Source: Marivirga aurantiaca
GTDB lineage: Bacteria; Bacteroidota; Bacteroidia; Cytophagales; Cyclobacteriaceae
Direction of reading: 5' to 3'
Assembly (NCBI RefSeq): GCF_016679925.1
Contig: NZ_JAEQBW010000004.1
Coordinates: 186,001 to 250,000, forward strand
DNA: 64,000 bases
Shown: in pieces, positions 27,580 through 37,559 of the stretch
Layout: each line of letters starts with the position of its first letter
How positions within the stretch are numbered: the first letter of the stretch is position 1
Made by a program: the position numbers and the translations under genes
Notes under the pieces: generated by a model
The model's database searches: none
Seen by the model: the letters and a program-made list of their open reading frames with translations, nothing else
Told to the model about the DNA's origin: nothing

Positions 27580-27729
27580 GCAGTTTGTTTAGTATTCCTT
27601 CTTTCATACGGAAATATTTGATTTTGATTGGCATGTAACTCATTAATTCTTCCCTAATTTAATATTAGTTAATCATTATCATTTAACAAATTCCACATCA
27701 AAGTCTAAGCTAATTCTTAATTTAGCAAT

Positions 27730-29979
27730 ATGTTGATGAATGCAGGATCTTCTATCAGAAATTTTTTGAAGAGCTCGGATTTTCTAAAATCTTTGCTGGT
27801 GACCTTTGGAATAGTTTTGCCCATTATTATTGGCATCAGCCTGGATATGCTTCCTTATTTTCTAAGCGTAGCCATAGGAATGTTTTTAACCTCCAGTAGT
27901 GATGTGCCTGGTAGCAGAAGGCATAAAAGCATCGGAATATTGACTGCAACACTTATTGCCATGTTGGCCACTATTGTCACCACTTTTGCAGCAGCTAATT
28001 TATATATTTTACTTCCGATAATGGCAATTCTCGTTTTTGCCATCTCATTTATTTCTGTTTATGGATTCCGTGCTTCCCTTATTTCGTTTTCCGGATTATT
28101 AGCCATAGTCTTAAGTTTTGCCCATAAGCAAACCGGCATTGATATTCTTATTCACACTTTGCTGATAGGAGCGGGAGGTCTATGGTCTTTGTTGCTTTCC
28201 GTTAGCTTTCATCCATTACTCCAAAAGCGTCAAATCAATAACGGCTTAACCGAATGCTTAAGTCTTACGGCCAAATATATTAGAATTAGAGGTAAGCTTG
28301 CTATCGAAAACACAAATGAAAGTAACCTAAAGACTGAGTTATATGACTTACAGGTAAAAATAAATGACAGCCATGAATCCTTGAGAGAGCTTTTATTAAA
28401 TGAAAGGCAGACTTCCGGGTTTTCAAATTTCAAGAGGAAACAGCTATTAATCTTTATTGAATTAATTGATATTCTTGAACTTTCACTTGCCAACCCGGCT
28501 AACTATGAGCGAATTAATAAAATTTTTGAACATCATGAAAAGGTGACGGATCCTTTTATTGAGTTGGTATTTGAATTGTCCAACAGGCTGGAGCAACTGG
28601 CATTGTGCATGGGGAAAGGGAAGAAACTCACGCCTATAAAGGATTTGGAACCTATCATTAATAGATGTCGACTGAATATACAGGATTACATTGCTACTGT
28701 AAAATTGCCTCAGGCACGTGAGGGAGCCTTGTTGCTCCATAATTTATTGGATTATGAGGAAAAACAATTGCAAAAGATTCAATCAATTGAAAGAATATAT
28801 CAGGATCTTGAAAGTAACAGAAAGAGTAGCCTTAGAAATAAAGAAGGTCAAAGGTTTATTACGCATCAGGATTATGATTTAAATATACTCAGGGAAAATT
28901 TTAGTTTCAAATCGCCTATTTTTAAACACTCTGCCAGGTTAACTATTGCCATGTTAGTAGGTTTTAGTATTGGAATCATCTTTTCCATCCAAAATGCCTA
29001 CTGGATATTGCTGACTATGGTGGTAATTATGCGGCCGGGCTATACCTTGACAAAAGAACGCTCTAAACACCGGCTTTATGGGACACTAATTGGTGCGGGC
29101 ATTGCTGCTGTTATCGTATTGCTGACTCAAAACACCTATGTTTATGCCATGCTATCAGTTATTTCACTCATGCTGGCGTTAAGCTTTATCCAGAAAAACT
29201 ATCGTACTTCTTCCATCTTTATTACGCTTAGTGTAATTTTTATTTATGCCCTTATTAAGCCTGATGCATTTGAAGTGATTGAATTCCGTGTGTTGGATAC
29301 GCTAACAGGCGCACTAATTGCTATGCTTACCATTTCTTTTTTATGGCCGGCATGGGAGTCTTCCGGTATCAAATCCATCATTGTTCAGGCAATAAAGGCC
29401 AATCGTAATTATTTGACTGAGATCAACAACTATTATCACCATCAAAAGGATAATACCACTGCCTATAAACTGGCCAGGAAAGAGGCTTTTCTGGAAATGG
29501 GCAATTTAAATGCAGCCTTTCAAAGAATGAGCCAGGAGCCAAAGTCACGCCAACAAAACCTGGGAAAGATTTATGAAATTGTAGGCTTAAATCATACATT
29601 TCTGGCAGCTGTGGCGGCTTTAGGCACTTTTATTTTAAGTAATAAAAATAAAACCGTTTCTCATTCTTTTGAATTGATTATAGAATCTATAGACACTAAC
29701 TTAACTCAAGCTTTACAGACTGCGCAAAATGAAGAACTAATCGATAGCATTAAAGAAGATAAGGTGGCGGAAGCTTATGGGCAGCTTGAAGAAAAATATA
29801 ATGAATTGGTAGCTATCAGAACTCAGGAACTTGAGCGCGAAGAAAATAAACCTATTGACCCGGGATTTAGAAAGAACCTGCAGGAAGCTCGTTTGATTTC
29901 TGATCAGTTGAAGTGGCTGGTAACAATTTCCGGGAGCTTAAAGAAGGCAGTGATTGAGTTTGAGGGTAAAAAAAGCTAA
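27730..29979 (+). CDS. FUSC-family (YccS/YhfK-like) membrane protein
   Basis: A 749-residue protein with two membrane blocks of about five helices each (about 20-165 and 395-535), each followed by a cytoplasmic helical region (about 170-385 and 550-749). This is the duplicated layout of YccS/FUSC proteins and plant aluminium-activated or aromatic-acid exporters. 'MLPYFLSVAIGMFLTSSSDVP' in part and 'MRPGYTLTKERSKHRLYGTL' are typical. It is likely an inner-membrane exporter of aromatic acids or similar, but no substrate has been shown for this group. Followed by a convergent two-component pair, 9 bases apart. Confidence 0.88.
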   Translation: MLMNAGSSIRNFLKSSDFLKSLLVTFGIVLPIIIGISLDMLPYFLSVAIGMFLTSSSDVPGSRRHKSIGILTATLIAMLATIVTTFAAANLYILLPIMAILVFAISFISVYGFRASLISFSGLLAIVLSFAHKQTGIDILIHTLLIGAGGLWSLLLSVSFHPLLQKRQINNGLTECLSLTAKYIRIRGKLAIENTNESNLKTELYDLQVKINDSHESLRELLLNERQTSGFSNFKRKQLLIFIELIDILELSLANPANYERINKIFEHHEKVTDPFIELVFELSNRLEQLALCMGKGKKLTPIKDLEPIINRCRLNIQDYIATVKLPQAREGALLLHNLLDYEEKQLQKIQSIERIYQDLESNRKSSLRNKEGQRFITHQDYDLNILRENFSFKSPIFKHSARLTIAMLVGFSIGIIFSIQNAYWILLTMVVIMRPGYTLTKERSKHRLYGTLIGAGIAAVIVLLTQNTYVYAMLSVISLMLALSFIQKNYRTSSIFITLSVIFIYALIKPDAFEVIEFRVLDTLTGALIAMLTISFLWPAWESSGIKSIIVQAIKANRNYLTEINNYYHHQKDNTTAYKLARKEAFLEMGNLNAAFQRMSQEPKSRQQNLGKIYEIVGLNHTFLAAVAALGTFILSNKNKTVSHSFELIIESIDTNLTQALQTAQNEELIDSIKEDKVAEAYGQLEEKYNELVAIRTQELEREENKPIDPGFRKNLQEARLISDQLKWLVTISGSLKKAVIEFEGKKS

Positions 29980-29988
29980 ATTAAGTGC

Positions 29989-30735
29989 TCATTTTTCGAG
30001 CCATTTCCGAAAACTTGCAGTATTAGAACTACTTGTAATTAAGTTTTGCCTATAGTTCTTCAAACGAATTGATAACCGATCATTAAAAAATGGTTCTATT
30101 TGATCTATAAAATCAATATTTACTATTTCCCCTCTGTTGATTTGAAAAAACTTTTCAGGGTTCAGTTCTTTGGCCAGATCTGCAATTTTATACCTGAATA
30201 CATACTCTTTCCCTTCATTGTCCATAGCAGTGCATACCCCTTCGTTGGTGCAGATAAAACTTACGTTTCTCATTTCTAACAATTTCAAGCTTTCTCCAGC
30301 TTTTACCAAAATTCTTTCTTTTGATTTGGCTTGCTCCTTATTGATCCAATTACTGATAGCAGACCAATCGTGAGAAGCATTGTTCTTCAGCTGATGAAAT
30401 TTATCCATTGCCTTTTTAAAGCGTTCGTAGCTCACTGGTTTTAGCAAATAAGCAATGCCGTTTGCATCAAATGCATCCTGGTAAAAAGTATCGAAAGCAG
30501 TAGTAAAGATTATGGGGCAACTAATAATTCCTTTTTGCAGAGTGGTAAAAACAGGTCCGTCCAGCAGTTGGATATCGGAAAAGATGAGTTCGGGAGAGGG
30601 GTTTTTACTGAACCAGCTTTCTACATCTTTATTGGAGGATAAAACGCCTAAAATATTCATATTGCCGTATCTTTCAATATGTGCGGCAATATGCTCGGCA
30701 TTAAGCTTTTCGTCTTCAACTATTAATACATTCAT
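29989..30735 (-). CDS. LytTR response regulator
   Basis: A 248-residue regulator. Receiver domain (1-118) with acidic pocket 'VEDE', phospho-acceptor Asp54 in 'IFSDIQLLDG', Thr and Lys in 'FTTAFD' and 'LLKPVSYERF'. LytTR DNA-binding domain (about 140-245) with 'RILVKAGESLKLL' and 'FFQINRGEIVNIDFI'. The longest frame starts at TTG 30753; ATG 30735 is preferred. It begins 20 bases after the LytS-type kinase stop and forms a two-component system with it. Target genes are unknown, but such systems often act on their own neighbourhood, here the FUSC gene or the 31.8-kb gene. Confidence 0.94.
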   Translation of the reverse strand: MNVLIVEDEKLNAEHIAAHIERYGNMNILGVLSSNKDVESWFSKNPSPELIFSDIQLLDGPVFTTLQKGIISCPIIFTTAFDTFYQDAFDANGIAYLLKPVSYERFKKAMDKFHQLKNNASHDWSAISNWINKEQAKSKERILVKAGESLKLLEMRNVSFICTNEGVCTAMDNEGKEYVFRYKIADLAKELNPEKFFQINRGEIVNIDFIDQIEPFFNDRLSIRLKNYRQNLITSSSNTASFRKWLEK

Positions 30736-30755
30736 TTTACTCTTATTTGGCAATG

Positions 30756-31751
30756 CTACTCGCTAATTACAGGTATTTCTACTACAAAACAATTGTCTTT
30801 TTCTGCTATTTTAATTGATTTGCCAAAAATCAGTTCATATCGTTTACTGATATTATTGAGTCCTTTTCCACTGCTAATGGATGATGCTTGGGGACGCAAT
30901 GGATTTTTAATAATGATTAAAGATTCACTTCTCGTTATTTCAACGATCAATGGTTGGCTTTCACTGGCGGTATTGTGTTTAATAGCATTTTCAATACACG
31001 TATGTAACACAAAAGGAATCACTTGCCCTGAGGAATCATCAACCTTTAAATCAACTTGGTACACATGCCCGAACCGGTTGACAATTAGATGAATATATTG
31101 ACTTAAAAATTCAAGTTCTTGTTGCAAATGCACTTTATCCGATTCATTATGTTTAAGGAAATAACGGTAAACCTCCGAAAGACTATCTAAAAATGGTTCA
31201 GCCTCATTGCTTCCTTTTCGCATCATGGAAGACAGTATACTTAAATTGTTAAAAAGGAAGTGTGGCTCCAGGTTTTTAGTCAATAGCTGCGACTGCAAGT
31301 TTTGTTTCTCACGGTTCAGTGCCTGAGAGTTACGGAAATATAAATAGGCCAGGGTGAGCCCACTGATAGGTATAAAGCTTAATGAGGTTCCGAAAACAAT
31401 ATTACCTGTTAGTTGATTTAGATTTATTGATAAACCATTTAATGTTCTTACAATAATAAAATAAATACTGGTAAAGAAGGAGAAAAAAATCAGGGCAAGA
31501 ACAAAAGCAATAAGCACTTTATATTTTAATAGTTTTCTGAGTTTTGAACTAAAATGCCAGGCGATGAGAGTCGCAAAGAAAGCAAGTAAGCTATCAACGA
31601 AGCCAAAAATATGATCTCCAAGGCTGAAGAAGTTTAGGCTTCCTTTTTTTACAATATAAAAATTGAATATGTTAAGGGTGTTGATGATTAAGATGGCCAA
31701 TAAAATGAGCAGGCTATTCTTAATTAGGGTAATTTTATGGTAATTCTTCAT
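30756..31751 (-). CDS. LytS/YehU-type sensor histidine kinase
   Basis: A 331-residue kinase with four hydrophobic segments (about 10-32, 48-66, 78-101, 118-139), then His_kinase 'NLEPHFLFNNLSIL' with His164 and an HATPase domain: 'ENAIKHN' as N-box and 'SSGKGLNNISKRYELIFG' as the G-box. The sensor lies within the membrane. It is followed by its LytTR regulator, and a terminator separates it from the gene upstream on the same strand. Confidence 0.94.
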   Translation of the reverse strand: MKNYHKITLIKNSLLILLAILIINTLNIFNFYIVKKGSLNFFSLGDHIFGFVDSLLAFFATLIAWHFSSKLRKLLKYKVLIAFVLALIFFSFFTSIYFIIVRTLNGLSINLNQLTGNIVFGTSLSFIPISGLTLAYLYFRNSQALNREKQNLQSQLLTKNLEPHFLFNNLSILSSMMRKGSNEAEPFLDSLSEVYRYFLKHNESDKVHLQQELEFLSQYIHLIVNRFGHVYQVDLKVDDSSGQVIPFVLHTCIENAIKHNTASESQPLIVEITRSESLIIIKNPLRPQASSISSGKGLNNISKRYELIFGKSIKIAEKDNCFVVEIPVISE

Positions 31752-31767
31752 TTGCGATAAAAATATA

Positions 31768-31804
31768 AAAAGTCTTTGATTCCTTTATGAACCAAAGACT
31801 TTTT
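31768..31804 (-). terminator. Terminator of the 31.8-kb gene
   Basis: AAAAGTCTTTGATTC at 31768-31782 pairs with GAACCAAAGACTTTT at about 31789-31803, with one mismatch and a short loop. Read on the minus strand, the stem is followed by T-rich sequence. It lies between the stop of the upstream gene (31811) and the kinase start (31751). Confidence 0.8.
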
Positions 31805-31810
31805 TGCAGA

Positions 31811-32539
31811 TCATTTTTCCAGCAAATCTTTTAACTCATTGTTTTCATCCATTGTCTGAATTTTCGGATTGCCGTTTCCGTCCACATATATCATCAGCTT
31901 TGGATTGCCATTTTCATCGTTAAGAAAAAGACCATTGCTGCCATCTCTGCTTTTTCCTAAAAATACCAGAGGTCTGGGGCCGCCTTGTTCCTGAATCTCC
32001 ATCATTCGCTTTCTTCTTTCGTTTTTATCTTCTATCTCTTTGGCTGCTTCCATATCTCTCATTGTTTGCATTAAGGTGCTGCCTTGGGGAAAATCATTGA
32101 TCATAAAGCCCCTGGAGGAATGAATTTTCTCACCTTCAACCATTTCTTTATTTAAGATTTGGATTACCTGATCATTTTTGTATTGATCAAATGTAAGGGA
32201 CATACCGCTGCTCTTTCTGCCATTTTCACCACTTACACCGTAGATCAAACCACCGCATTCATCTCCCTCGTCATTAAAGAATATCATTCCTGCATGCCTT
32301 TCTCTAAAAGGAACATCCACCCCGTCCATTCGGCCAGAATGCTGTCTTGCTTTATTGCTGAGTACCATTCTGATGGTACCATCATCTTCAATAATGTTGA
32401 TGCGTTTTACTGTGAGTTCGTCCATCTGCTGATGCATTTTGGAAGTAGTAAAAGCCGTAAGAAAAATGGCTAATAAAAGCACGCCTGCAAAATTTAAATT
32501 TACTTTTCTAGTTGAGATGTTCAATATTTTCTTTTCCAT
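31811..32539 (-). CDS. Membrane-anchored hypothetical protein
   Basis: A 242-residue protein with one N-terminal membrane segment (about 16-33). The soluble part holds 'VKRINIIEDDGTIRMVLSN', 'GMIFFNDEGDECGGLIYG', 'MSLTFDQYKNDQVIQIL' and, near the end, two Asp/Asn/Gly-rich turns ('LFLNDENGNPKLMIYVDGNG') that suggest a beta-solenoid or repeated beta-hairpin. Similar proteins of unknown function occur in Bacteroidota; I cannot name a domain. It has its own -7 promoter element and terminator, so it is a single-gene unit upstream of the LytS/LytTR pair. Confidence 0.7.
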   Translation of the reverse strand: MEKKILNISTRKVNLNFAGVLLLAIFLTAFTTSKMHQQMDELTVKRINIIEDDGTIRMVLSNKARQHSGRMDGVDVPFRERHAGMIFFNDEGDECGGLIYGVSGENGRKSSGMSLTFDQYKNDQVIQILNKEMVEGEKIHSSRGFMINDFPQGSTLMQTMRDMEAAKEIEDKNERRKRMMEIQEQGGPRPLVFLGKSRDGSNGLFLNDENGNPKLMIYVDGNGNPKIQTMDENNELKDLLEK

Positions 32540-32559
32540 GATTGTTTTTTTATTTTGAT

Positions 32560-32567
32560 CAAAACTA
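32560..32567 (-). promoter_or_regulatory. -7 promoter element (TAnnTTTG)
   Basis: On the minus strand TAGTTTTG lies 20 bases before the ATG of the 31.8-kb gene, matching the -7 consensus. No -33 TTG at proper distance is seen. The rest of the 264-base gap to 32803 shows no other feature. Confidence 0.45.
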
Positions 32568-32803
32568 GTCTAAAGCAAGAATGGAAAGAAGGTGCTTTTA
32601 ATGAATTGAAGGTTTGGCTAAATGAATTGGAGGAAAAGGTAAATGATTAAAATCATTAGATGTTTGGCTTCCTCTTTTTTGGGAACCATCCGAGCTATCA
32701 TGTATGGAGAGCTAATTGAAATTTTTCCAGGCTAACAAAGCGGGTAAGAGAGAAGATAGTTGATGGGGTATGAATGTAGGCCGGACTTTTGATGATCTAA
32801 TAT

Positions 32804-33367
32804 TTAATCGTTTCTATACTTATCATGGAGACCCACTCCCTGCATGATCATAGGTTTAATTTTTTCCAATCTGTCAATTTTGGTCTGCTCTCTTTTGGCA
32901 GTGTCTATATATTCCGCGTATTCCTTTTGCTTAAAGGGGGTAAATTTTAAGAAGGCTTCCTTAAACTTTGTGTCCGTTTTAAGCGCTTCGTTTAATAATG
33001 AAGGGATTACCAGTTTACCGGATTTTTCCGGTTTCCATTTTTTGCCTTGTTTCTCATTCCCAATGGCTTCCTGAATGTATTCAGTTATTTTTTTCTCGTC
33101 CATTTCCTCTACAGAGGTAAATTGCCAATGCCTCAGTGCTTTGGTTTTGCCTTCCTGAGAGTTAGATAAAACCTGGTAAGGATCATTTAAAAAGACACCA
33201 TTGAAAAACCACAAGCTTACATAATTTTTAAAGGCAGCAAGAGATAATACGTTGCCATTATTTATGGTATATACTTCACCACCCCATTTTGTAGTTTGCA
33301 CAAGTTCTGTTTTTTGGATAATAGATCGAAGAAATTCCAATTCTTTGCTCCAGTTGTCGTTTTTCAT
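32804..33367 (-). CDS. YdeI/DUF1801-like protein
   Basis: A 187-residue cytoplasmic protein. The N-terminal DUF1801 domain (about 1-115) has 'TTKWGGEVYTINNGNVLSL', 'YVSLWFFNG' and 'TKALRHWQFTSVEEMDEKKI'. The C-terminal YdeI helical part (about 125-187) has 'FKQKEYAEYIDTAKREQTKIDRL', shown here in overlapping pieces, as in YdeI/OmpD-associated proteins. Function is unknown; some members are linked to antimicrobial-peptide resistance in Bacillus. Monocistronic by spacing. Confidence 0.85.
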   Translation of the reverse strand: MKNDNWSKELEFLRSIIQKTELVQTTKWGGEVYTINNGNVLSLAAFKNYVSLWFFNGVFLNDPYQVLSNSQEGKTKALRHWQFTSVEEMDEKKITEYIQEAIGNEKQGKKWKPEKSGKLVIPSLLNEALKTDTKFKEAFLKFTPFKQKEYAEYIDTAKREQTKIDRLEKIKPMIMQGVGLHDKYRND

Positions 33368-33498
33368 CTGCTTTACTTTAAGATGCTTAGCTAATATGAT
33401 ATTAAATTAAGGAAATTTGCCAGAAGCCGCAATTGAATTTAGGAATGGAGAAAGAAATCAGCAACAAACTAGTTCCATTGCAGTTGTCTTGTCGGAAT

Positions 33499-34074
33499 CT
33501 ACTTATTATTTCTTCCCATTCGCTCAACCTTTTCAATCCATCGTTCCCTAAATGGTAATTTGGAGTGCTTCAGCGGACCAATGGTGGTGACTTTTACTGG
33601 TTTAATGCCACAAAATTCCAGAGTTAATTTTTTCATCGAATTATGACTGGGTTGGCGGTAAACCAACCAATAATACCATGCCGGTTGGTCAAGCGTGCTA
33701 ATGATGCGGGCAGTTTTACCTGTTAAATATTTGTCCCACCATAAGGAATCCTCCCGTTTTTGATAGGCAAATCCCGGCAGTAGCACTCTGTCTAAAAAAC
33801 CTTTCATAATGGCAGGCACAGATCCCCACCATACAGGATAAATCCAAACTAGGTGATCGGCCCATTTGATTTTATCCTGAGCATTAAGTAAATCAAGCTC
33901 CAACTCAGTTCTTTTTCTGTAACCAAATTGGAGATTATGATTAAAATTCAATTCTCTTATGTTAATTTCCTGCACTTCAGCCCCTGAAGAAAGGGCTCCT
34001 TTTTTATAGGCTTCGGCCAGTGCAAAGTTGTAACTTTCTTTATCAGGGTGGCCATTGATGATGAGTATTTTCAT
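33499..34074 (-). CDS. NAD(P)H-dependent FMN oxidoreductase (flavodoxin-like fold)
   Basis: A 191-residue member of the Flavodoxin_2/KefF-MdaB family: 'ILIINGHPDKESYNFALAEA' at the N-terminus, 'HLVWIYPVWWGSVPAIMKG' for flavin and quinone binding, and 'FLDRVLLPGFAY'. It probably reduces quinones or electrophiles by two-electron transfer. The Crp-type regulator gene lies 74 bases upstream on the same strand and is a likely regulator. Length and motifs are complete. Confidence 0.9.
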   Translation of the reverse strand: MKILIINGHPDKESYNFALAEAYKKGALSSGAEVQEINIRELNFNHNLQFGYRKRTELELDLLNAQDKIKWADHLVWIYPVWWGSVPAIMKGFLDRVLLPGFAYQKREDSLWWDKYLTGKTARIISTLDQPAWYYWLVYRQPSHNSMKKLTLEFCGIKPVKVTTIGPLKHSKLPFRERWIEKVERMGRNNK

Positions 34075-34148
34075 TGTAGTTTCTTTTCATCAAAAGTAGG
34101 CTGTTCCTGTTGTTCAGGAAGAGGACATATGTCTAATAAAAAGAAACT

Positions 34149-34715
34149 TTACACATTTTGAAAATCTGCCCTCAGTCGACTTAAATGCCTGGGAGTGATA
34201 TTCAAAAAAGAAGCAAGGTGTTTGAGTGGTATGTATCGCACTAATTCTTCTCTTTCATTAATCAATTTTTCATAGCGCTCTTTGGCATCCAGTCTTTGCA
34301 GGTCAAGCATCCGGTTTTCCAACTCAATATATTGTTGTTCTACAAGAATTTTAACTACTTTCATCCATCTGAAATTATTCTCAACCAGTTTATTCAGATC
34401 ACTTTTTTTGATGACTTCCAGTTCTAAATCAGTAAGTGCTTGTATATTCTCATGGGTAGGCTTTTCTTCAATTAAACTTGAAAGAGCAGTCATTAAATTA
34501 TTACCAAAGGTTAGGCAGTAAGTTACTTCTTCTCCGTTGGGCTTAGTGAAGAAAGAGCGTAGTATGCCAGAACGGATAAAAACCACTTCTTTACATACCT
34601 CTCCCTCCTGAATAAGAAATGATCCTTTTTTAATTTGTTTAGAGCTTGTAATTCCTTCAAGCAAATGCAATTCTTCTTCGCTCAGGATATTAAGAGATTG
34701 AAAATATGATTTCAT
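34149..34715 (-). CDS. Crp/Fnr-family transcription regulator
   Basis: A 188-residue regulator with an N-terminal cyclic-nucleotide-binding-like beta roll (about 15-115; 'IKKGSFLIQEGEVCKEVVFI', 'SGILRSFF') and a short C-terminal helix-turn-helix ('IPLKHLASFLNITPRHLSRL'). The arginine-containing phosphate-binding cassette of true cAMP receptors is not evident, so it may answer to another ligand or none. It precedes the NAD(P)H oxidoreductase gene, an arrangement common in Bacteroidota. Confidence 0.88.
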   Translation of the reverse strand: MKSYFQSLNILSEEELHLLEGITSSKQIKKGSFLIQEGEVCKEVVFIRSGILRSFFTKPNGEEVTYCLTFGNNLMTALSSLIEEKPTHENIQALTDLELEVIKKSDLNKLVENNFRWMKVVKILVEQQYIELENRMLDLQRLDAKERYEKLINEREELVRYIPLKHLASFLNITPRHLSRLRADFQNV

Positions 34716-34768
34716 ATTGCAGATATAGAATATGTTGACAATTAAAGAATAAAATCTGATTAATCATC

Positions 34769-36295
34769 TTATTCATAAACTCGATCTTTAAACAAAGTTT
34801 TCAGTTCGTCAAATGTCTGTTTTGGTTTTTTACAGATGAAAACGGTTTGCCAAACTCGTTCTTCTTTGTCGGCATAAGGGTTATATATACTTTTGGCAGG
34901 CATGACTTCTTCAAAATAAGGTTCAAAAAAATCAGCACCTCTTGCATCACCATATCGTATGGCTATTATCGTGTTAGGCATATCTCCATATGGAATCCAA
35001 TTATAAAAACTACCGTGCAAGGAAAATGCCTTGGGTAAATTGTGCTGATTACCTAACAAATTAACAGCTCCTGCCTGACCATAATGTTTACCCCAAATTA
35101 TAGTGTTGTTTTTTTCTGGATTTGGAAAGCTATCGTATACAGTTTTCAATTCCTTTAAAGTAACATCCCATTTCTCTTTTGAATATCTTTCTTCAAATCT
35201 GACATTGAATTGACCACCTATTACAACTTCTCTGTTTTCATGTGGATAGTCATGTTTTAAATAACTTTCCAACGGAAACACTGGCATTCCAAATGGAATC
35301 AAAAAGACACCCAGCAGAAGAACAAAAGAAATTGGATAAATCAACCATTTTCTTTTTGCAATAATAACATTTTCCCAGAATATGCCACCAAATGGTAACA
35401 TAGTAAGTGCAATGGGGTAAAAGTAATACCCTTTTCCCTGACATAAGGCCAACAGTAAAACGGATAATAAGATGGATAGCGATAAGGGTCTGTATTCTTT
35501 CATCGATTGATGAAACATTGACACCATCGCCAGCAATGAAATGAGTAATGTTAATGGGTTCAGTGATAGGGCCAGACTTCCCAGAACCCCTATAGGTGTC
35601 AATTTATCCAAATGCATTTCATATAATCGGTTGAACATCCTAAGGACCGGAAAATTATTCAGGTATTGCCAAATAACATTTGGGCTTATTAAAAGGATGA
35701 AGACAACTATGTTCCACCAAAATTTGTGATCTATTAAAGCTTGCCTTGTTGTTTTAAAGAATAGTAAAGAAGAAACTCCGAAAATGAAAAAGATAGCATC
35801 ATATTTAGTTAAAAATGCTATAGCAGCCCCAATAGTTAACAGCCATAAATATTTCTGATCAAGATATTTGACATATTTAGTAAGCCAAAAGAAATTGAGC
35901 ACCCAAAACAGCTGACTAAAAACTACTGGTTGAAATAACTGCTGTGATCGTCCAAAAGCTGGGGCAATGAGGATACACAGTAAAACCAAAAAAACCGCTT
36001 TAGTCTTCCCACCTAATTCTACAACTATTTTGGATACATAAATGAGTATTAGAATTGATGCTAAATGAGAGTAAATGTGATGTATGAAAACAGATTCTGA
36101 ATGAAACAGATTTTGAAGAAATGCCAAAACACTGATGATTGGCGGGAACTCCATAAATCCAAATGCCAAATGATTTCCTGTTTGTATATGAAGCAGTTCA
36201 TCTCCCTGGAAACCAGAATTACTATCTGCAATTAAATGAAGTGCTAACTTGGCAATACAAAATATTAGCAAGACAAGCTTGGTTTGTTTATTCAT
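34769..36295 (-). CDS. GT39-type membrane glycosyltransferase (ArnT/PMT-like)
   Basis: A 508-residue membrane protein with about eleven hydrophobic segments in the first 340 residues and a soluble C-terminal domain. The acidic pair Asp32-Glu33 in the first periplasmic loop ('FQGDELLHIQTGNHLAFG') is the GT39 catalytic site, and 'FMEFPPIISVLAF' and 'FLTKYDAIFF' are typical. It uses a lipid-linked sugar to modify a periplasmic acceptor, unknown here. Its ATG overlaps the acyltransferase stop by 1 base (TAATG), showing a two-gene surface-modification operon. Confidence 0.88.
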   Translation of the reverse strand: MNKQTKLVLLIFCIAKLALHLIADSNSGFQGDELLHIQTGNHLAFGFMEFPPIISVLAFLQNLFHSESVFIHHIYSHLASILILIYVSKIVVELGGKTKAVFLVLLCILIAPAFGRSQQLFQPVVFSQLFWVLNFFWLTKYVKYLDQKYLWLLTIGAAIAFLTKYDAIFFIFGVSSLLFFKTTRQALIDHKFWWNIVVFILLISPNVIWQYLNNFPVLRMFNRLYEMHLDKLTPIGVLGSLALSLNPLTLLISLLAMVSMFHQSMKEYRPLSLSILLSVLLLALCQGKGYYFYPIALTMLPFGGIFWENVIIAKRKWLIYPISFVLLLGVFLIPFGMPVFPLESYLKHDYPHENREVVIGGQFNVRFEERYSKEKWDVTLKELKTVYDSFPNPEKNNTIIWGKHYGQAGAVNLLGNQHNLPKAFSLHGSFYNWIPYGDMPNTIIAIRYGDARGADFFEPYFEEVMPAKSIYNPYADKEERVWQTVFICKKPKQTFDELKTLFKDRVYE

Positions 36296-37452
36296 TATTT
36301 GGCATTCGCAGGGTTTTCAATTTTATAATCAGCATTAATTTTTCTGGATTTTAATCCAAATAATGGACGAATTAAGGCTATTCTTCTGATAATAAATTCA
36401 TACAGAAGCCAACTAATGCCAAAAGTACCTACGACCAGAATACTTGCTTTTATCCAAAATGCCCATTCCAAATTATATAAATAAAGCCCTATAGCAATAG
36501 TTACAGATTGGTGCAGAATGTAAAAAGGGTAAACAGCCTCATTACTGTAGCTAAGGAGTTTTCCCGATTTATTTAAATAAGTGGCGGCATAGCCAAAAAT
36601 TGCTAAAATCCATGACCAAAAATTAAAAACCATGAATCCGGCTTCTATAAAGTGGATCAATACGGAATCTTCCCAAATTACTCTTAAGCCGATCATTAAT
36701 GTAAAGCCAACCAACCCACAATACAAATATGTCCTTCTGCGTTGCTGTACTACTTGCCAGAAAGGTTCCTTTACAGTCATGAGTAAAAATCCGAAGAAAA
36801 ATAAAGTGATAAAATTTGAGAAATTGAACCAATCATTAAATAAATCATGAGTAGAAGGAAAAAACGGTTCTACCAATGATTCAATGAAATACAACGGTAC
36901 CAGGAATACATAAAGTCCCAGAGGTTTTGCGATAATTCTCCTGGTAAATCCTATGAGCCCGGCATTTGGATTATTTTTCAGGTATAAAAATAGTGGAGTT
37001 AGCACTATTGAAAAAACAAGCAAATAGGGTAAAAACCATAAGTGATGCCAGCTTAAGTTTCCTTCAGGATATACACCCATAAATGCCATTTGAGGCCAAA
37101 AATCAAAGTAATTACCAGCAAATTGATTGTTGTATATTCGTTCTGCATAAACCTGTACCGGTACTATTACAGCCATACCAAACACTAAGGGGATGAGGAG
37201 CCTTTTAACACGTTCACCTACAAATTGATATCCATTTCGCTTATTTAATGCGAAATATGTGCCCATTCCTGAAATCACGAAAAGGATTGGCAATCGCCAT
37301 TGATTAAGAAAACGCATAGGCCAGGTGAGCCAATCATAAATAACGTTGTTTTTAATGTGCCATCCCCAAGGGACAAAGAACATGCCCACGTGGTAAAAAA
37401 TCAAAAGGGCAAAGACAATTACCCGGAGCCAATCTAAATCATGTCTGCGCAT
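36295..37452 (-). CDS. Acyltransferase 3 family membrane protein
   Basis: A 385-residue protein with about ten membrane segments. The N-terminal 'HDLDWLRVIVFALLIFYHVG' carries the family's His (His21) and LDxLR-type motif, followed by 'RLPILFVISGMGTYFAL' and 'GERVKRLLIPLVFG'. Members O-acetylate or acylate sugars and lipids on the outer face of the inner membrane. Translationally coupled to the GT39 gene downstream. The substrate is not predictable. Confidence 0.9.
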   Translation of the reverse strand: MRRHDLDWLRVIVFALLIFYHVGMFFVPWGWHIKNNVIYDWLTWPMRFLNQWRLPILFVISGMGTYFALNKRNGYQFVGERVKRLLIPLVFGMAVIVPVQVYAERIYNNQFAGNYFDFWPQMAFMGVYPEGNLSWHHLWFLPYLLVFSIVLTPLFLYLKNNPNAGLIGFTRRIIAKPLGLYVFLVPLYFIESLVEPFFPSTHDLFNDWFNFSNFITLFFFGFLLMTVKEPFWQVVQQRRRTYLYCGLVGFTLMIGLRVIWEDSVLIHFIEAGFMVFNFWSWILAIFGYAATYLNKSGKLLSYSNEAVYPFYILHQSVTIAIGLYLYNLEWAFWIKASILVVGTFGISWLLYEFIIRRIALIRPLFGLKSRKINADYKIENPANAK

Positions 37453-37559
37453 TGTATTAAAATTTTATGTGCAGCAAATGTATATAGCCTTGCCATCACA
37501 TTAAAGCAACTTGTTGTGAGTAGCAAGCATTTGGGATGTATAACAAGATACTGTAATTT